Of a stretch of DNA of 64,000 nucleotides, positions 37,101 to 44,956 are shown in pieces (within the stretch, counting starts at the first letter, position 1; every line of letters starts with the position of its first letter). The translations under genes and the position numbers were made by a program. The notes below the pieces were generated by a model. That model was not told the DNA's origin. It made no database searches and saw only the letters and a list, made by a program, of their open reading frames with translations. Where the stretch lies: contig CAXXPQ010000005.1 of the NCBI GenBank assembly GCA_963668655.2, positions 223,302 to 287,301 on the forward strand, in the 5' to 3' direction. Source of the stretch: G963668655 sp963668655 (GTDB lineage Bacteria; Myxococcota_A; SURF-8).

Positions 37101-37187
37101 CGAGTGACCGGAAAGAATCCCGCGTCCACGGGGTATCGGATCTGTGTCGATAAAATCACTCTGAATCCGATAGAGACGAGGCAATAG
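34107..37187 (+). CDS. DGD lipoprotein with DUF2961/GH172-like glycosidase domain
   Basis: A 1026-aa lipoprotein (Cys24, lipobox ASFGC). A small Cys-rich module (CNCETGLECIEGDCVC) and a DGD-rich stalk (residues about 75-155) precede the catalytic-type domain. SHDLDGGNDDRTNIYLYLDG and HSKRPGCVTRLWLGD match the N-terminal signature of DUF2961, now family GH172, whose members cleave fructofuranosides or arabinofuranosides. A second jelly-roll half follows to residue about 780. Then come a fibronectin-III-like domain (near SSISVTTVGPDATVCW) and a C-terminal carbohydrate-binding-like sandwich (EPIEFEAEDIFNAELSW onward). It is probably an outer-surface glycan hydrolase; substrate unknown. Confidence 0.82.
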   Translation: MISRYQGFQTFFIFLAVSLASFGCGGGGNDADGDSGCNCETGLECIEGDCVCTEVGCCLDNSDCTIPHICDLTTHRCTNNGPDGDFEPSDGDQTDGDLDFPDGDDDREEPDGDGCETDCPEADGDSSEDGDADGDRDGEPDGDSPTDGDYDPGACPADPIEWMYKAECLPIFANQALVEHASSHDLDGGNDDRTNIYLYLDGNEHVIMHSKRPGCVTRLWLGDAPHISGYHIKFYLDGAESAQYEFSLSELFGGTNSLFPAPLVGESAESYYSYVPICYESELKISLNTIGATSKGFNITYVTFPTANGIETFSNDIDLSTVVDFYANHIGEDPKPEPDGGYYEYQITQNLIAAGNSKTVYTESRARVIAGMRFDVFPLTEDVLNNVYIQMTWEGRFTPDIYAPLGMFFGSGFGGADFFNTLMYGYDEDSGQFYMWYPMPFWSEAEFKIVNESETNITSFNGTLYLMENEYPMGSGRFQAHYSEELPTTSSVDFSVLRKNGKGHVVGISLAAESTFYTQAFMDGDERIYIDGLNSPSIHGTGTDHFFNGDNKFQTGTPSEPLFSLWKNADSIYRFMGRRNLMADRIPFDRSVRFGMEHWGSNETLNANYRSVSYLYYNCLAGLSATDAIDIGDNYDEEDHSMVYGLQTAHTFVCGYYDGDNKKTNEVCDDRGWGIGRAGANLGFMEMDLAIDPANSGVRLIRQTDYSVANQDAVVYVDGQAVGHWYTAGHNSDHIWRDSIFDIPASFTETKSSIRVKIEYAGGVEWNAFYLWAYSFLPPDETGQGPGVVDQSSISVTTVGPDATVCWPTPQGVPPENYHVYLNQGASLFDCDGAHYQGTVQTNCIEIPGLTPLTEYYVKVQAEDCTGTRGACSAPHLFETGLEPIEFEAEDIFNAELSWPSTVVGQEIIHGDFSGNSVLCFEATNSNQIAIFSGNVDVASTYAVDVTFMKGPDMGISMLQIGGSTYSSYDGWANTVENSGPQRMGSNYLTQTTHNFSFRVTGKNPASTGYRICVDKITLNPIETRQ

Positions 37188-37217
37188 TAGCGGATCGTTT
37201 TTCGAAGCGATTTGCGT

Positions 37218-40200
37218 TTACGGATCTTTCGGATACTTGAGTTTGACATATCCTCTGTCCAGAGCCCATTGCAGATCCGCCAGGAATCGTTCGCGGTTTT
37301 CGCATTGTGACCAGTGCTTCCCGATCCGAAGCAACATCGCCTGATTTCTGCCGGTTTCTTTCGCACGGTATAGCGCCAAATCCGCCAGATTACGCACCTG
37401 CTCCCAGTCCAGCGGTTCCTCCCGGCCGAAGGAAAACGGGTACGAGGCGACCCCGATCGAACAGGTCAGAGAGATCGAGCGGCCGTTGGTAATCCGAAAC
37501 TTCGTTTTCTCTACGGTTTTCCGTAATCTTTCCGCAAGCTTCAACGCGGCGTGGTCGTTGATTCCGCTGGCCACGATCAGAAATTCCTCGCCGCCCCAGC
37601 GACAAACGACATCCCCGGCGCGAAGGCAATCTTCGATCAGGTTTCCCAGTTGCAAGAGAACGCAATCCCCGCTTTCGTGTCCGTAAGTGTCGTTCACTCG
37701 TTTGAAGTGATCGATATCCATCATCATCAGACCATAAACCTCGCCGCTCTTCCTCCGTCGGTCTCCTGCGGCGAAGCAGGGTCTCATCCCACGATCGGAC
37801 ATGAATTCATGAATATACCGCCGATTTCGCAAGTTGGTCAGCGGGTCGCGCAAGGTCATCTCGCGAATCTCCTGGGTGCGTGCTTCGACCAGTTTTTCCA
37901 GTTCGTTTCTCTGCTTCCGCAAGGCGAACAGACGAAAACGCGTATATCCCATTACGGAAATCAGCCCCGCCACAATCAGGAAAGCGCGAAACCACAACCG
38001 CTGCCAGTACGGCGGGACGATCGTCAGTTCCGTTGCGGCATAGCTGTTCGTACAGACATGATCCGGATCGCAGGCCCGAACGGCAAACCGGTAGTTGCCG
38101 GGCGGTATTTTCTTGTAGGAAATCTGGCGGATCCCGGTTTCCTTGGACCAAGTGGAATCCGCGCCGAAAAGGCGCGTTTGAAAGGTCAATCCATCCGGGT
38201 GCGTGAAATGGCAGGCACGGTACATGAATGTAGCATCGTTCTTGTCGTGTGGAAGCGTGATCCGAAACGTATCGCCGGACCGGATGTACCGATTCAATTC
38301 CGGCAAGGGCTGTCCATTCACCTCGATCTGTTGAATGGAGGCCAACGAGATCTTTCGTTTGGCGGGCATTTTGGATGGATGGATACCGGCGATGCCGTTG
38401 GGTGTGGCGAACCATACGGTGCCGTCCGTATCGAGATATCCTCCGTTCTGATTGGTTTCCGCGTTCAGCATGCCGTCCGCATAGCCGTAGGAACGAACCT
38501 TGCCTTCGGGCGATACACGCGCCACGCCTTCCGATGTACCTATCCATATACCATCTTCGTCGTCGGCGACAACGAGATAGGCATTGTCGTTCGGAAGGCC
38601 ATCGGCAACGGTGTAAAGGCGGAAAACGTCATGATGCCAGCAGATGGCTCCCCGGCCGGAAGCGAACCAGATACGCCCGCTTCGATCCCGTGCGACTCCC
38701 ATAAGGCCATTGAGTCGATTGGTTTCGTATTTCTTTATCAGCCGCCCTTTCCTTTCAACCGGATCGAATACAGCGACGCCCAGATCCGAAGCGAAAACGA
38801 AGCGCCCTTTGTCGTCCAAGGCCATTTCATACAAAGCCCCCGCGGCCCAATCCTCCTTTCCAAAGGTTTCAAGGCTTCCATCCGGATATTGAATCAACAG
38901 TCCGTTTCCCGTTGTCAGAACAAGGCGTCGGCCGTCGGCCGTTTCATACAGATTGTTCACCTGCTTGAAGGCGGGGGATCTTTTGGAAGTCAGCGAATAC
39001 ACGATGCGCAGGTCCGCATCCAGAAGGTACGCTCCTCCGACACCGAACACCCACAGCAGACCGTTCCGGCCTTCCCGCAGCCCCCACATGGAGGGACCGA
39101 CGCCCTTCGAGGTCAGTTCGACGGTTCGAATCGAGCCGTCCGGATAAAACGACGTCAGGTAATTCCCGCTGGATAAAACATGGAAAACGTTTTCCGCATC
39201 CCGCTGGATATCCCAGACAACCTCGGAAGCCAGTCCGTCGGTTGTCGTGATGTTTCGGAATTTCGAGTTGCGGGGATCGACCAGTTGCACCAATCCGCCT
39301 CCCAGACCGGATATCAGAAGATTCCCTTCCCGATCCTCGAAAATCGACTCCACCTGGGCAATCGGAAAGCCGTTCGTTTTATTGTGGGATTGTACGATTC
39401 CGCCGTTTTCCAGAATAAGAATCCCATCTCCCCAGGTTCCAATGACCTCCCGTCCATCCGATGTGGTAATCATTGCATTGACGACCCGGTTTTCGCCGAC
39501 CAGATCATGTTCCGGCCGTGCGGAACGAACCTGATCCGAGTCATCGAGTTCAAGCAATCCTTTTCGATATCCCGTGATGAATATCCGTCCGTTCTTGCCT
39601 TCAAGCAGTTTCATCGGCTTCGCCATTTCCCGGGACGCCTGCCACAGCATCACCGGTTTTTCGGGGCGAAATCGCCAGACTTTGCCGGATTTCGAGATGC
39701 CGAACAATCGTTCTCTCGAATCCTCCATCAGAAATGCGAGGTGAATCTCATCGGACGGAAATTCCTTCATGAATTCACATTGTTGCCAACGTTCATCGAC
39801 GAATTCGAATACCCCGCGGTCCGTGGCGACCAGGATTTCCCTCGCTTTGGTTTCGATAACGTGATTCGAGGTGGTGAACGAGGCCTCGGAAGTCCGCCGC
39901 CATCCCTTGAGACTGTCATATGGCATCCACACCGGCGAAAACTGACTGACCGAGGCCCAGATGCGATTTCGGCTGTCCAACATGACATTGTTCACCGTAT
40001 TGGACGGCAGCCCCTCCCTCGTCGTGTATCGCTTCGTTTCTTTTCCATCGAACGCAATGACCCCGCCTCCGTCCTGGGCGGCCCAAATCACGCCGTCCGG
40101 ATCCTGGGCCAGGTTGTAGATGTGAGCGGAGAAGCCCAACCGAGCCCCGAAGGTTCGCATGAGTGGCGTGTCCGCATGGCCGATGGATTCATTGAAAATG

Positions 40201-40289
40201 CACAGAGAAAGCCATAGAAAACCGGCGCACGACAACAGCAATCCGTACGAACAACGAAAACGGAAAATCGAAATATTCATGAAATTCAT
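37218..40289 (-). CDS. Periplasmic-propeller sensor diguanylate cyclase (GGDEF)
   Basis: A 1023-aa membrane sensor. The N-terminal hydrophobic segment (residues about 10-30) is followed by two beta-propellers of two-component-regulator type. Their repeats contain GLPSNTVNNVMLDSRNRIW, TDGLASEVVWDIQRD and ADGLPNDNAYLVVADDEDGI. A Y_Y_Y-type sandwich follows (ISYKKIPPGNYRFAVRACD), then a transmembrane helix (about residues 770-790), a short coiled-coil (RKQRNELEKLVEARTQEI) and a GGDEF domain. The active-site motif is intact as GGEEF, and an RxxD inhibitory site (RAGD) lies five residues before it, so c-di-GMP synthesis with product feedback is expected. The ATG at 40289, eight bases after GGGAG, is preferred over the open upstream frame. 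Confidence 0.88.
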   Translation of the reverse strand: MNFMNISIFRFRCSYGLLLSCAGFLWLSLCIFNESIGHADTPLMRTFGARLGFSAHIYNLAQDPDGVIWAAQDGGGVIAFDGKETKRYTTREGLPSNTVNNVMLDSRNRIWASVSQFSPVWMPYDSLKGWRRTSEASFTTSNHVIETKAREILVATDRGVFEFVDERWQQCEFMKEFPSDEIHLAFLMEDSRERLFGISKSGKVWRFRPEKPVMLWQASREMAKPMKLLEGKNGRIFITGYRKGLLELDDSDQVRSARPEHDLVGENRVVNAMITTSDGREVIGTWGDGILILENGGIVQSHNKTNGFPIAQVESIFEDREGNLLISGLGGGLVQLVDPRNSKFRNITTTDGLASEVVWDIQRDAENVFHVLSSGNYLTSFYPDGSIRTVELTSKGVGPSMWGLREGRNGLLWVFGVGGAYLLDADLRIVYSLTSKRSPAFKQVNNLYETADGRRLVLTTGNGLLIQYPDGSLETFGKEDWAAGALYEMALDDKGRFVFASDLGVAVFDPVERKGRLIKKYETNRLNGLMGVARDRSGRIWFASGRGAICWHHDVFRLYTVADGLPNDNAYLVVADDEDGIWIGTSEGVARVSPEGKVRSYGYADGMLNAETNQNGGYLDTDGTVWFATPNGIAGIHPSKMPAKRKISLASIQQIEVNGQPLPELNRYIRSGDTFRITLPHDKNDATFMYRACHFTHPDGLTFQTRLFGADSTWSKETGIRQISYKKIPPGNYRFAVRACDPDHVCTNSYAATELTIVPPYWQRLWFRAFLIVAGLISVMGYTRFRLFALRKQRNELEKLVEARTQEIREMTLRDPLTNLRNRRYIHEFMSDRGMRPCFAAGDRRRKSGEVYGLMMMDIDHFKRVNDTYGHESGDCVLLQLGNLIEDCLRAGDVVCRWGGEEFLIVASGINDHAALKLAERLRKTVEKTKFRITNGRSISLTCSIGVASYPFSFGREEPLDWEQVRNLADLALYRAKETGRNQAMLLRIGKHWSQCENRERFLADLQWALDRGYVKLKYPKDP

Positions 40290-40400
40290 CCACTTTTCTC
40301 CCAGACCCCACACTACAAATCGTAATATCCGCAGTGAACTTAAAGAAAAAAGGAACGGCCCGGATCGAATCGTCATGTCCTCCGGCAAGGTTAGCCGGAA

Positions 40401-40428
40401 TTGTCAAGTCATTCAAAACAGTTATCGT
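40401..40428 (+). promoter_or_regulatory. Possible promoter for the 40559 lipoprotein gene
   Basis: TTGTCA (40401-40406) and TATCGT (40423-40428) are 16 bp apart. Just before it, TCCGGC and GCCGGA (40381-40386, 40394-40399) form a small hairpin. The leader to the ATG at 40559 would be about 125 nt. Confidence 0.4.
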
Positions 40429-40558
40429 GTCATCATTTCTGAAAGCACAATCCCGAAGCCGAAAACCGTATGATTTCCGTCATGAGGGCTAAACTTATCC
40501 TCCAAACGGCCGATCACCTTTTCGAAATGCATATCGATTAAAACGGAGGACGACAACC

Positions 40559-41980
40559 ATGAGTAAATTCAAGACTTTGTACGTAATTATCATCATTCTG
40601 TCCCTTTTGGCGATAGCTTGCGATTCAAGCGACGACGAGGAAAATATCGATGGCGACAGCCCGACCGACGGAGATGAAACTCCGGACGGCGATAATTCTC
40701 CTGACGGCGACGATTCTCCGGACGGAGATGACGGCGTGGACGGCGATAATTCCGTGGATGGAGATGACGCCCCGGACGGCGATCAGGAGGATCCGGGGCT
40801 GACCGGCGATATTCTGTGGGATCTGGATGCCGAGAACTGGCAGCCGGACGAATTGCAGCTTCTCGATCTCGTCGTTGTCGGACAGGGAGCGATCAATGAA
40901 GTAGCGGCCGACGACGAGGCGCTCGCCCTTTTGGAAACGGACAAACGGAACGCCACGGCGGCGGTGCGCAGCGGGTTGGCGGATTGCCGGACATCCGAAC
41001 TCAACGCCATCAACTCCAGGGTGGAATTGAATTACGACGCCTGCGACAAGGCCAACGGCGATGTACACATCTATCGGGAGGGCGAAGTGGGAAACAAGCA
41101 CTTCGTGGTGGATTTTCAGGACAACTTCGAATTCCTGGGCGTGGATATCGACGGCCGGATGGAACTGACCCGCCTGGACGGCGTGGAACGGGATTTCAGC
41201 CTGCGCATTCAGAAAACGCAGGATCGTCACCTTTCCTTCGGTCGCGAGAAAGACGGCAAGCATTTCAAACTGATGCTGATTCTGGCCGCAACCATGGTCA
41301 TTCGCCAGAATGAAGTGGAACTGGACGTTCCCCGCAACGATGAAAAGTGCGGCATCATGGGCGACACGGCCTGGACCGACGTGGACGTTCAGCTTGGCGA
41401 GCGTTTCTTCGCCCTTTTCTCCCGCGACCAGGGTTCCGGCACCATCCTGTACCCGCGTGACTCGGCAAGCTGTCTCTGTCCGAACGACGGGCCGGTCCGC
41501 CTCTACGGCGGGTTCGACAACGTTCCATTCGAACTCGGCGATCGCGCGGACGGCCTTTCCGATGCTCTGGCCCAACGGCAGTTCGCTTCCGAAATCGTGA
41601 ACGGCTTCAAAGCGTTCAAGTTCGAGTTCGCCCAAAAACACGAGGCGGTGGTCAAAAATCAGTTCTCGGCCACCTGCGGCGATCCGGCCGTGGATCTGGA
41701 AGACGTTCCCGTCCTGAAAATTCCGGTGGAGGAAGGCAACACCGTCTGTCCGTTGAATTCCGGAAAAGCGATCATGACGGCGGTAAATACCGTTCTCGAT
41801 GCGCTCCCCAACCTGAGCGACGGCGAGAAAGTATCCGCACGTGTGGCGATCAATCAATTCCTTCTGGAAAAGGCCGACGAGGACGGCTGCATCGTCATCG
41901 ACGCGCAACAGGTGGCCGAACGCGTCCAGGAACGGATCCGGGACACGCTGGACTGGTCGCTCTGCGTGCCGGAGGAATAA
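40559..41980 (+). CDS. DGD-stalk lipoprotein of unknown function
   Basis: A 473-aa lipoprotein (Cys21, lipobox LAIAC). Residues 25-80 are almost pure DGD repeats (DGDETPDGDNSPDGDDSPDG and onward). The remaining 390 residues are not Cys-repeat but an unrecognised globular domain with few cysteines (RVELNYDACDKANGDVHIYR, then FLGVDIDGRMELTRLDGV), ending in a helical segment (RVQERIRDTLDWSLC). The residue after the lipid Cys is Asp. In enteric bacteria this is an inner-membrane retention signal, unlike the Ser/Gly/Asn of the other lipoproteins here. GGAGG is nine bases before the ATG. Followed by a strong terminator. Confidence 0.75.
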   Translation: MSKFKTLYVIIIILSLLAIACDSSDDEENIDGDSPTDGDETPDGDNSPDGDDSPDGDDGVDGDNSVDGDDAPDGDQEDPGLTGDILWDLDAENWQPDELQLLDLVVVGQGAINEVAADDEALALLETDKRNATAAVRSGLADCRTSELNAINSRVELNYDACDKANGDVHIYREGEVGNKHFVVDFQDNFEFLGVDIDGRMELTRLDGVERDFSLRIQKTQDRHLSFGREKDGKHFKLMLILAATMVIRQNEVELDVPRNDEKCGIMGDTAWTDVDVQLGERFFALFSRDQGSGTILYPRDSASCLCPNDGPVRLYGGFDNVPFELGDRADGLSDALAQRQFASEIVNGFKAFKFEFAQKHEAVVKNQFSATCGDPAVDLEDVPVLKIPVEEGNTVCPLNSGKAIMTAVNTVLDALPNLSDGEKVSARVAINQFLLEKADEDGCIVIDAQQVAERVQERIRDTLDWSLCVPEE

Positions 41981-42012
41981 GGATTCCGAATAGAGTTCAT
42001 ATTTGACGGATC

Positions 42013-42044
42013 GAGGGGAGAGGCATTGGCCTTTCCCCTCTTTT
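42013..42044 (+). terminator. Rho-independent terminator
   Basis: The 11-bp stem GAGGGGAGAGG (42013-42023) pairs with CCTTTCCCCTC (42030-42040) with one G-T pair, a 6-nt loop and then TTTT. It ends the 40559 lipoprotein transcript. Confidence 0.88.
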
Positions 42045-42075
42045 CGTTACGGAGAGAGTGGAAAAGACTTCGGAG

Positions 42076-42996
42076 TCAACAGAAGCGCAACGCGCATTCC
42101 TGAGTGAAACCGTTTTCCAGGCCGAATTCCTCCAGCCAGTCCATGGCCTGTCGATATTCCTCGGGCAGAATCTCGCGCTCGATGCCCTCCGTCTTCGGAG
42201 CCCGATGGGCGGGGAAATACTGGGACATCAGGCTGACGAAAACCTCCGGGGACAGATCCTCGGCGATGAAACGCAAAACCTTCCGGGTTCCCGCCAGTCC
42301 GTTCGGCAAGACAAGATGTCGAACCAACAGCCCTCTCGTGGCGATTCCCTCTTCCGTGACGTGCAACGGCCCGACCTGGCGGAACATCTCCGCCACGGCC
42401 CCGGTTGCAATTCTCCAATAGTCGGGAGCCCGGCTGATGCGCCGGGCCTGTGCGTCATCGCCGTATTTGATGTCCGGAAGATAGATGTCCACGATCCCTT
42501 CCAGAAGTCGCAAGGTCTCCACCGACTCGTAGGCGTTGGAGTTCCAGACCAGGGGAACCGTCAATCCTTTTTCCCTGGCGAGATGCACGGCCTCGATCAA
42601 TTGCGTCGTGTAATGGGTGGGAGAGACGAAGTTGATGTTGTGGGCGCCGCGTTTCTGAAGGGAAACCATGGACTCGGCCAGTTCTTGCGTCGTAACCGCT
42701 TTGCCGTTTCCGTACTGGCTGATCGGGTAGTTCTGACAGAAGGCGCAGGAAAGATTGCAGTGCGCCACGAAGATCGTTCCGGACCCGCCGCTGCCGGTGA
42801 TGGGCGGCTCCTCCCCGAAGTGCAGATTTCTGGACGCCACCTCCAGCGCTTCCGGCGCTCGGCATTTTCCCGCTTTCTCGCGCCGGTCAGAAAGACATTC
42901 GCGCGGACAGATCCGACAGGGACGGAGGCGCTCCCGAAGCTCGCCGAGCCTTTCCGCCCACTCCGTTTCGCCGAGGGAAAGATAGGATGCCGGCAT
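42076..42996 (-). CDS. PflA-like radical SAM protein
   Basis: A 306-aa radical SAM protein. An N-terminal Cys cluster (CRICPRECLSDRREKAGKC) is followed by the cluster motif CNLSCAFCQNY (C-x3-C-x2-C) and strands typical of pyruvate-formate-lyase-activase-like proteins (NINFVSPTHYTTQLIEAV, VWNSNAYESVETL, DIYLPDIKYGDD). This pattern fits the COG1313-type group whose substrates are unknown. The start is set at ATG 42996 (MPASYLSL), 7 bp after the stop of the upstream gene; GGAGG is 15 bases away, so translation may depend on coupling. It forms a two-gene unit with the 43004 gene. Confidence 0.85.
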   Translation of the reverse strand: MPASYLSLGETEWAERLGELRERLRPCRICPRECLSDRREKAGKCRAPEALEVASRNLHFGEEPPITGSGGSGTIFVAHCNLSCAFCQNYPISQYGNGKAVTTQELAESMVSLQKRGAHNINFVSPTHYTTQLIEAVHLAREKGLTVPLVWNSNAYESVETLRLLEGIVDIYLPDIKYGDDAQARRISRAPDYWRIATGAVAEMFRQVGPLHVTEEGIATRGLLVRHLVLPNGLAGTRKVLRFIAEDLSPEVFVSLMSQYFPAHRAPKTEGIEREILPEEYRQAMDWLEEFGLENGFTQECALRFC

Positions 42997-43003
42997 GGCG
43001 AAC

Positions 43004-43636
43004 TTAGAAGTCCTCCCGGGCGTAGATTCGCTTGGGATCCACATGGGAATAGCGCTGACACTGCATCCAGCAGCGCTGCAATTCCATAAAATACGAATCA
43101 AACTCCGTTTCGCCGTTCTTTATCATTTTCTTGATTTGCTTGGAAAGAAACCCGCCGACTTGCGAAGGATGAACCACCATCCCTTGAAGGAAATGGATTT
43201 TGTCCCCTTTTACCAGCAGGTGGGCCTCGAACACCGTTCCCTTGTCGATCCCGGCCAGGCTGCGGCGCTCGGTGACGCCGTACTTGAGCCGATCCACCAG
43301 GTCCAGAAGAAGAACCGTGTCCTTCCTAGGCGTGATCTTCCGGACCTCGAACAGGCTGTGCAAGGGATTGCGGAAGGCTTCCAGAGTCTTGCGATCGTCT
43401 TCCGTCGCTTCATCGGCGCATTCGTCGGCATACGCTTCGATGGCGGAGGGCCGCTCGCCGAACGGGCGATCGAACAGAAACCACTCCAGGTAACAGGCCA
43501 CGCGCTGTTCGTAGAAGGAATCGTCGTCGAAGATTTCTCCCGTGCGCTGGAAGAACTCCTTGCGCGCCCGGGCCAGTTCTTCCGGATGCCTGTCGTTGAA
43601 ATACGTGATGATTTTATCGAACCATTCCTGGTACAC
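43004..43636 (-). CDS. Conserved-looking hypothetical protein
   Basis: Not recognised. A 210-aa soluble, helix-rich protein with charged segments (ELARARKEFFQRTGEIFDDD) and an aromatic core (YLEWFLFDRPFGERPS). Near the end is VVHPSQVGGFLSKQIKKMI. The start is GTG 43636 because GGAGG lies eight bases before it (43645-43649); the frame is open to 43699. It is closely spaced with the radical SAM gene and may be a partner or substrate. No signal peptide. Confidence 0.7.
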   Translation of the reverse strand: MYQEWFDKIITYFNDRHPEELARARKEFFQRTGEIFDDDSFYEQRVACYLEWFLFDRPFGERPSAIEAYADECADEATEDDRKTLEAFRNPLHSLFEVRKITPRKDTVLLLDLVDRLKYGVTERRSLAGIDKGTVFEAHLLVKGDKIHFLQGMVVHPSQVGGFLSKQIKKMIKNGETEFDSYFMELQRCWMQCQRYSHVDPKRIYAREDF

Positions 43637-43768
43637 GCGGTCTGCCTCCGAAAAAGCCAATGGGAGGCCGATGATACTGAATGGAGTGCCGGTTTGCAAG
43701 GGATTTCATTTTATGGTAGAGGCAAGAGGAAAGAAAACGATCGCGTCCTTCATTGGAGGAATCCCGAA

Positions 43769-44569
43769 ATGAGCCCCATCAAACGAATCGAAGATCCGAA
43801 CCACAAGCAGTATCATATCGAAGTTTCCCAAAATCTCATGGAAGGGGCTCGGGCGGCCGTCATTCCCGGCGCTCCCGAACGAGCGGCGCTCATCGCCCAA
43901 AGTCTGGACAATCCGAAAAAAATCGCCTCCCATCGCGGGCTGGACAGTTGGCTCGGGCGTCTGAACGGGAAGCCCGTACTGGTGACCAACACGGGAATGG
44001 GCGGACCGACCACGGAAATCGTCACCCAGGAACTGGCCCAACTGGGCGTGGAAATCTTTCTGCGCATCGGAACCACGGGGGCCATTCAGGAGCATATCCC
44101 CGTGGGATCGCTGGTGATTTCGGAAGCGGCCATCCGGCTGGACGGCAGTTCGGATCACTATGCACCCTCCTGCTATCCGGCGGTGGCCGACGTGGACATG
44201 GTGGTGGCCCTGCGCGATGCCACGAAAAAGGCCGGTCTGCCCACGTTCAGCGGGATCACGGTTTCCTCCGCCACGTTCTATCCCGGCCAGGAACGTTACG
44301 ACAACGCCGCGGGCTACGTGCAGCGGCGTTTCCGGGAATCCGTGGCGGAATGGCGAGATCTGGGCGCGCTCAACTTCGAGATGGAGAGCGGGACGCTCTT
44401 CACCATGTGCCGGACCATGGGCTTGCGGGCCGGATGCATTTGCGCCGTGGTGGCCAACCGGACACAGTCCGAAGCCGTGGTGCGGGAGGAAATCCTGAAA
44501 GCGGAAAAGGCGGCCACGGCCGTGGGGCTCGACGCGCTCTCCAGGATCCTGGAAAGCACCGAAACCTGA
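43769..44569 (+). CDS. udp: Uridine phosphorylase
   Basis: A 266-aa nucleoside phosphorylase. PGAPERAALIAQSLDNPKKI is the phosphate-site region, VLVTNTGMGGPTTEIVTQEL the core, RIGTTGAIQEHIPVGSLVI the ribose/base strand, and NFEMESGTLFTM contains the catalytic Met-Glu-Ser. It cleaves uridine to uracil and ribose-1-phosphate in pyrimidine salvage. The start is ATG 43769 after GGAGG with nine-base spacing; the open frame upstream belongs to the antisense of other genes. It is followed 21 bp later by a small lipoprotein gene on the same strand. Confidence 0.93.
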   Translation: MSPIKRIEDPNHKQYHIEVSQNLMEGARAAVIPGAPERAALIAQSLDNPKKIASHRGLDSWLGRLNGKPVLVTNTGMGGPTTEIVTQELAQLGVEIFLRIGTTGAIQEHIPVGSLVISEAAIRLDGSSDHYAPSCYPAVADVDMVVALRDATKKAGLPTFSGITVSSATFYPGQERYDNAAGYVQRRFRESVAEWRDLGALNFEMESGTLFTMCRTMGLRAGCICAVVANRTQSEAVVREEILKAEKAATAVGLDALSRILESTET

Positions 44570-44590
44570 ACGAAAACGGGAGGATCACCC

Positions 44591-44935
44591 ATGAAAAGCC
44601 AAACGATTTTCATCGGATTCCTTCTGACTTGTCTATGGCTTTCTCTTCTGCCCGGCTGTCAGCCCGAAGGTTTCCAGTTCGAGGAAAACGCCGTCATCGT
44701 GGAAATTCGCGTCACGCCGGAAGAGGCGGCCGCCGGATTGAACAAGGACGTTCGCGCCCCGGACGGCCAGGTTTATACGCTGGTCATCAAGCCCGGCCTG
44801 CCGGATAAAACCCCTTTGAAACTGCCGCCGAGCGTGGCCGAGAAATATCCGTATCCCCTGTATTTTCGTATGAATATCCTTGCCAAGGACCGGAACCGGC
44901 CGGAGGATCTGCTGAACCGGAAGAAATCGCCCTGA
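44591..44935 (+). CDS. Small lipoprotein of unknown function
   Basis: A 114-aa lipoprotein (Cys23, lipobox LLPGC). After the Cys comes a short extended region, then alternating strands (AVIVEIRVTPEEAAAGL, VYTLVIKPGLPDKTPLKLP), probably one small beta-sandwich domain. GGAGG is seven bases before the ATG. It follows udp by 21 bp, so they are likely cotranscribed; a functional connection is not evident. Confidence 0.72.
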   Translation: MKSQTIFIGFLLTCLWLSLLPGCQPEGFQFEENAVIVEIRVTPEEAAAGLNKDVRAPDGQVYTLVIKPGLPDKTPLKLPPSVAEKYPYPLYFRMNILAKDRNRPEDLLNRKKSP

Positions 44936-44956
44936 GAAGCGGCGTTCTTTCCGAAG

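Noticed and set aside
42995..43768. Upstream extension of the uridine phosphorylase frame
   Set aside because: The region is antisense to the 43004 gene; GGAGG and the family N-terminus set the start at 43769.
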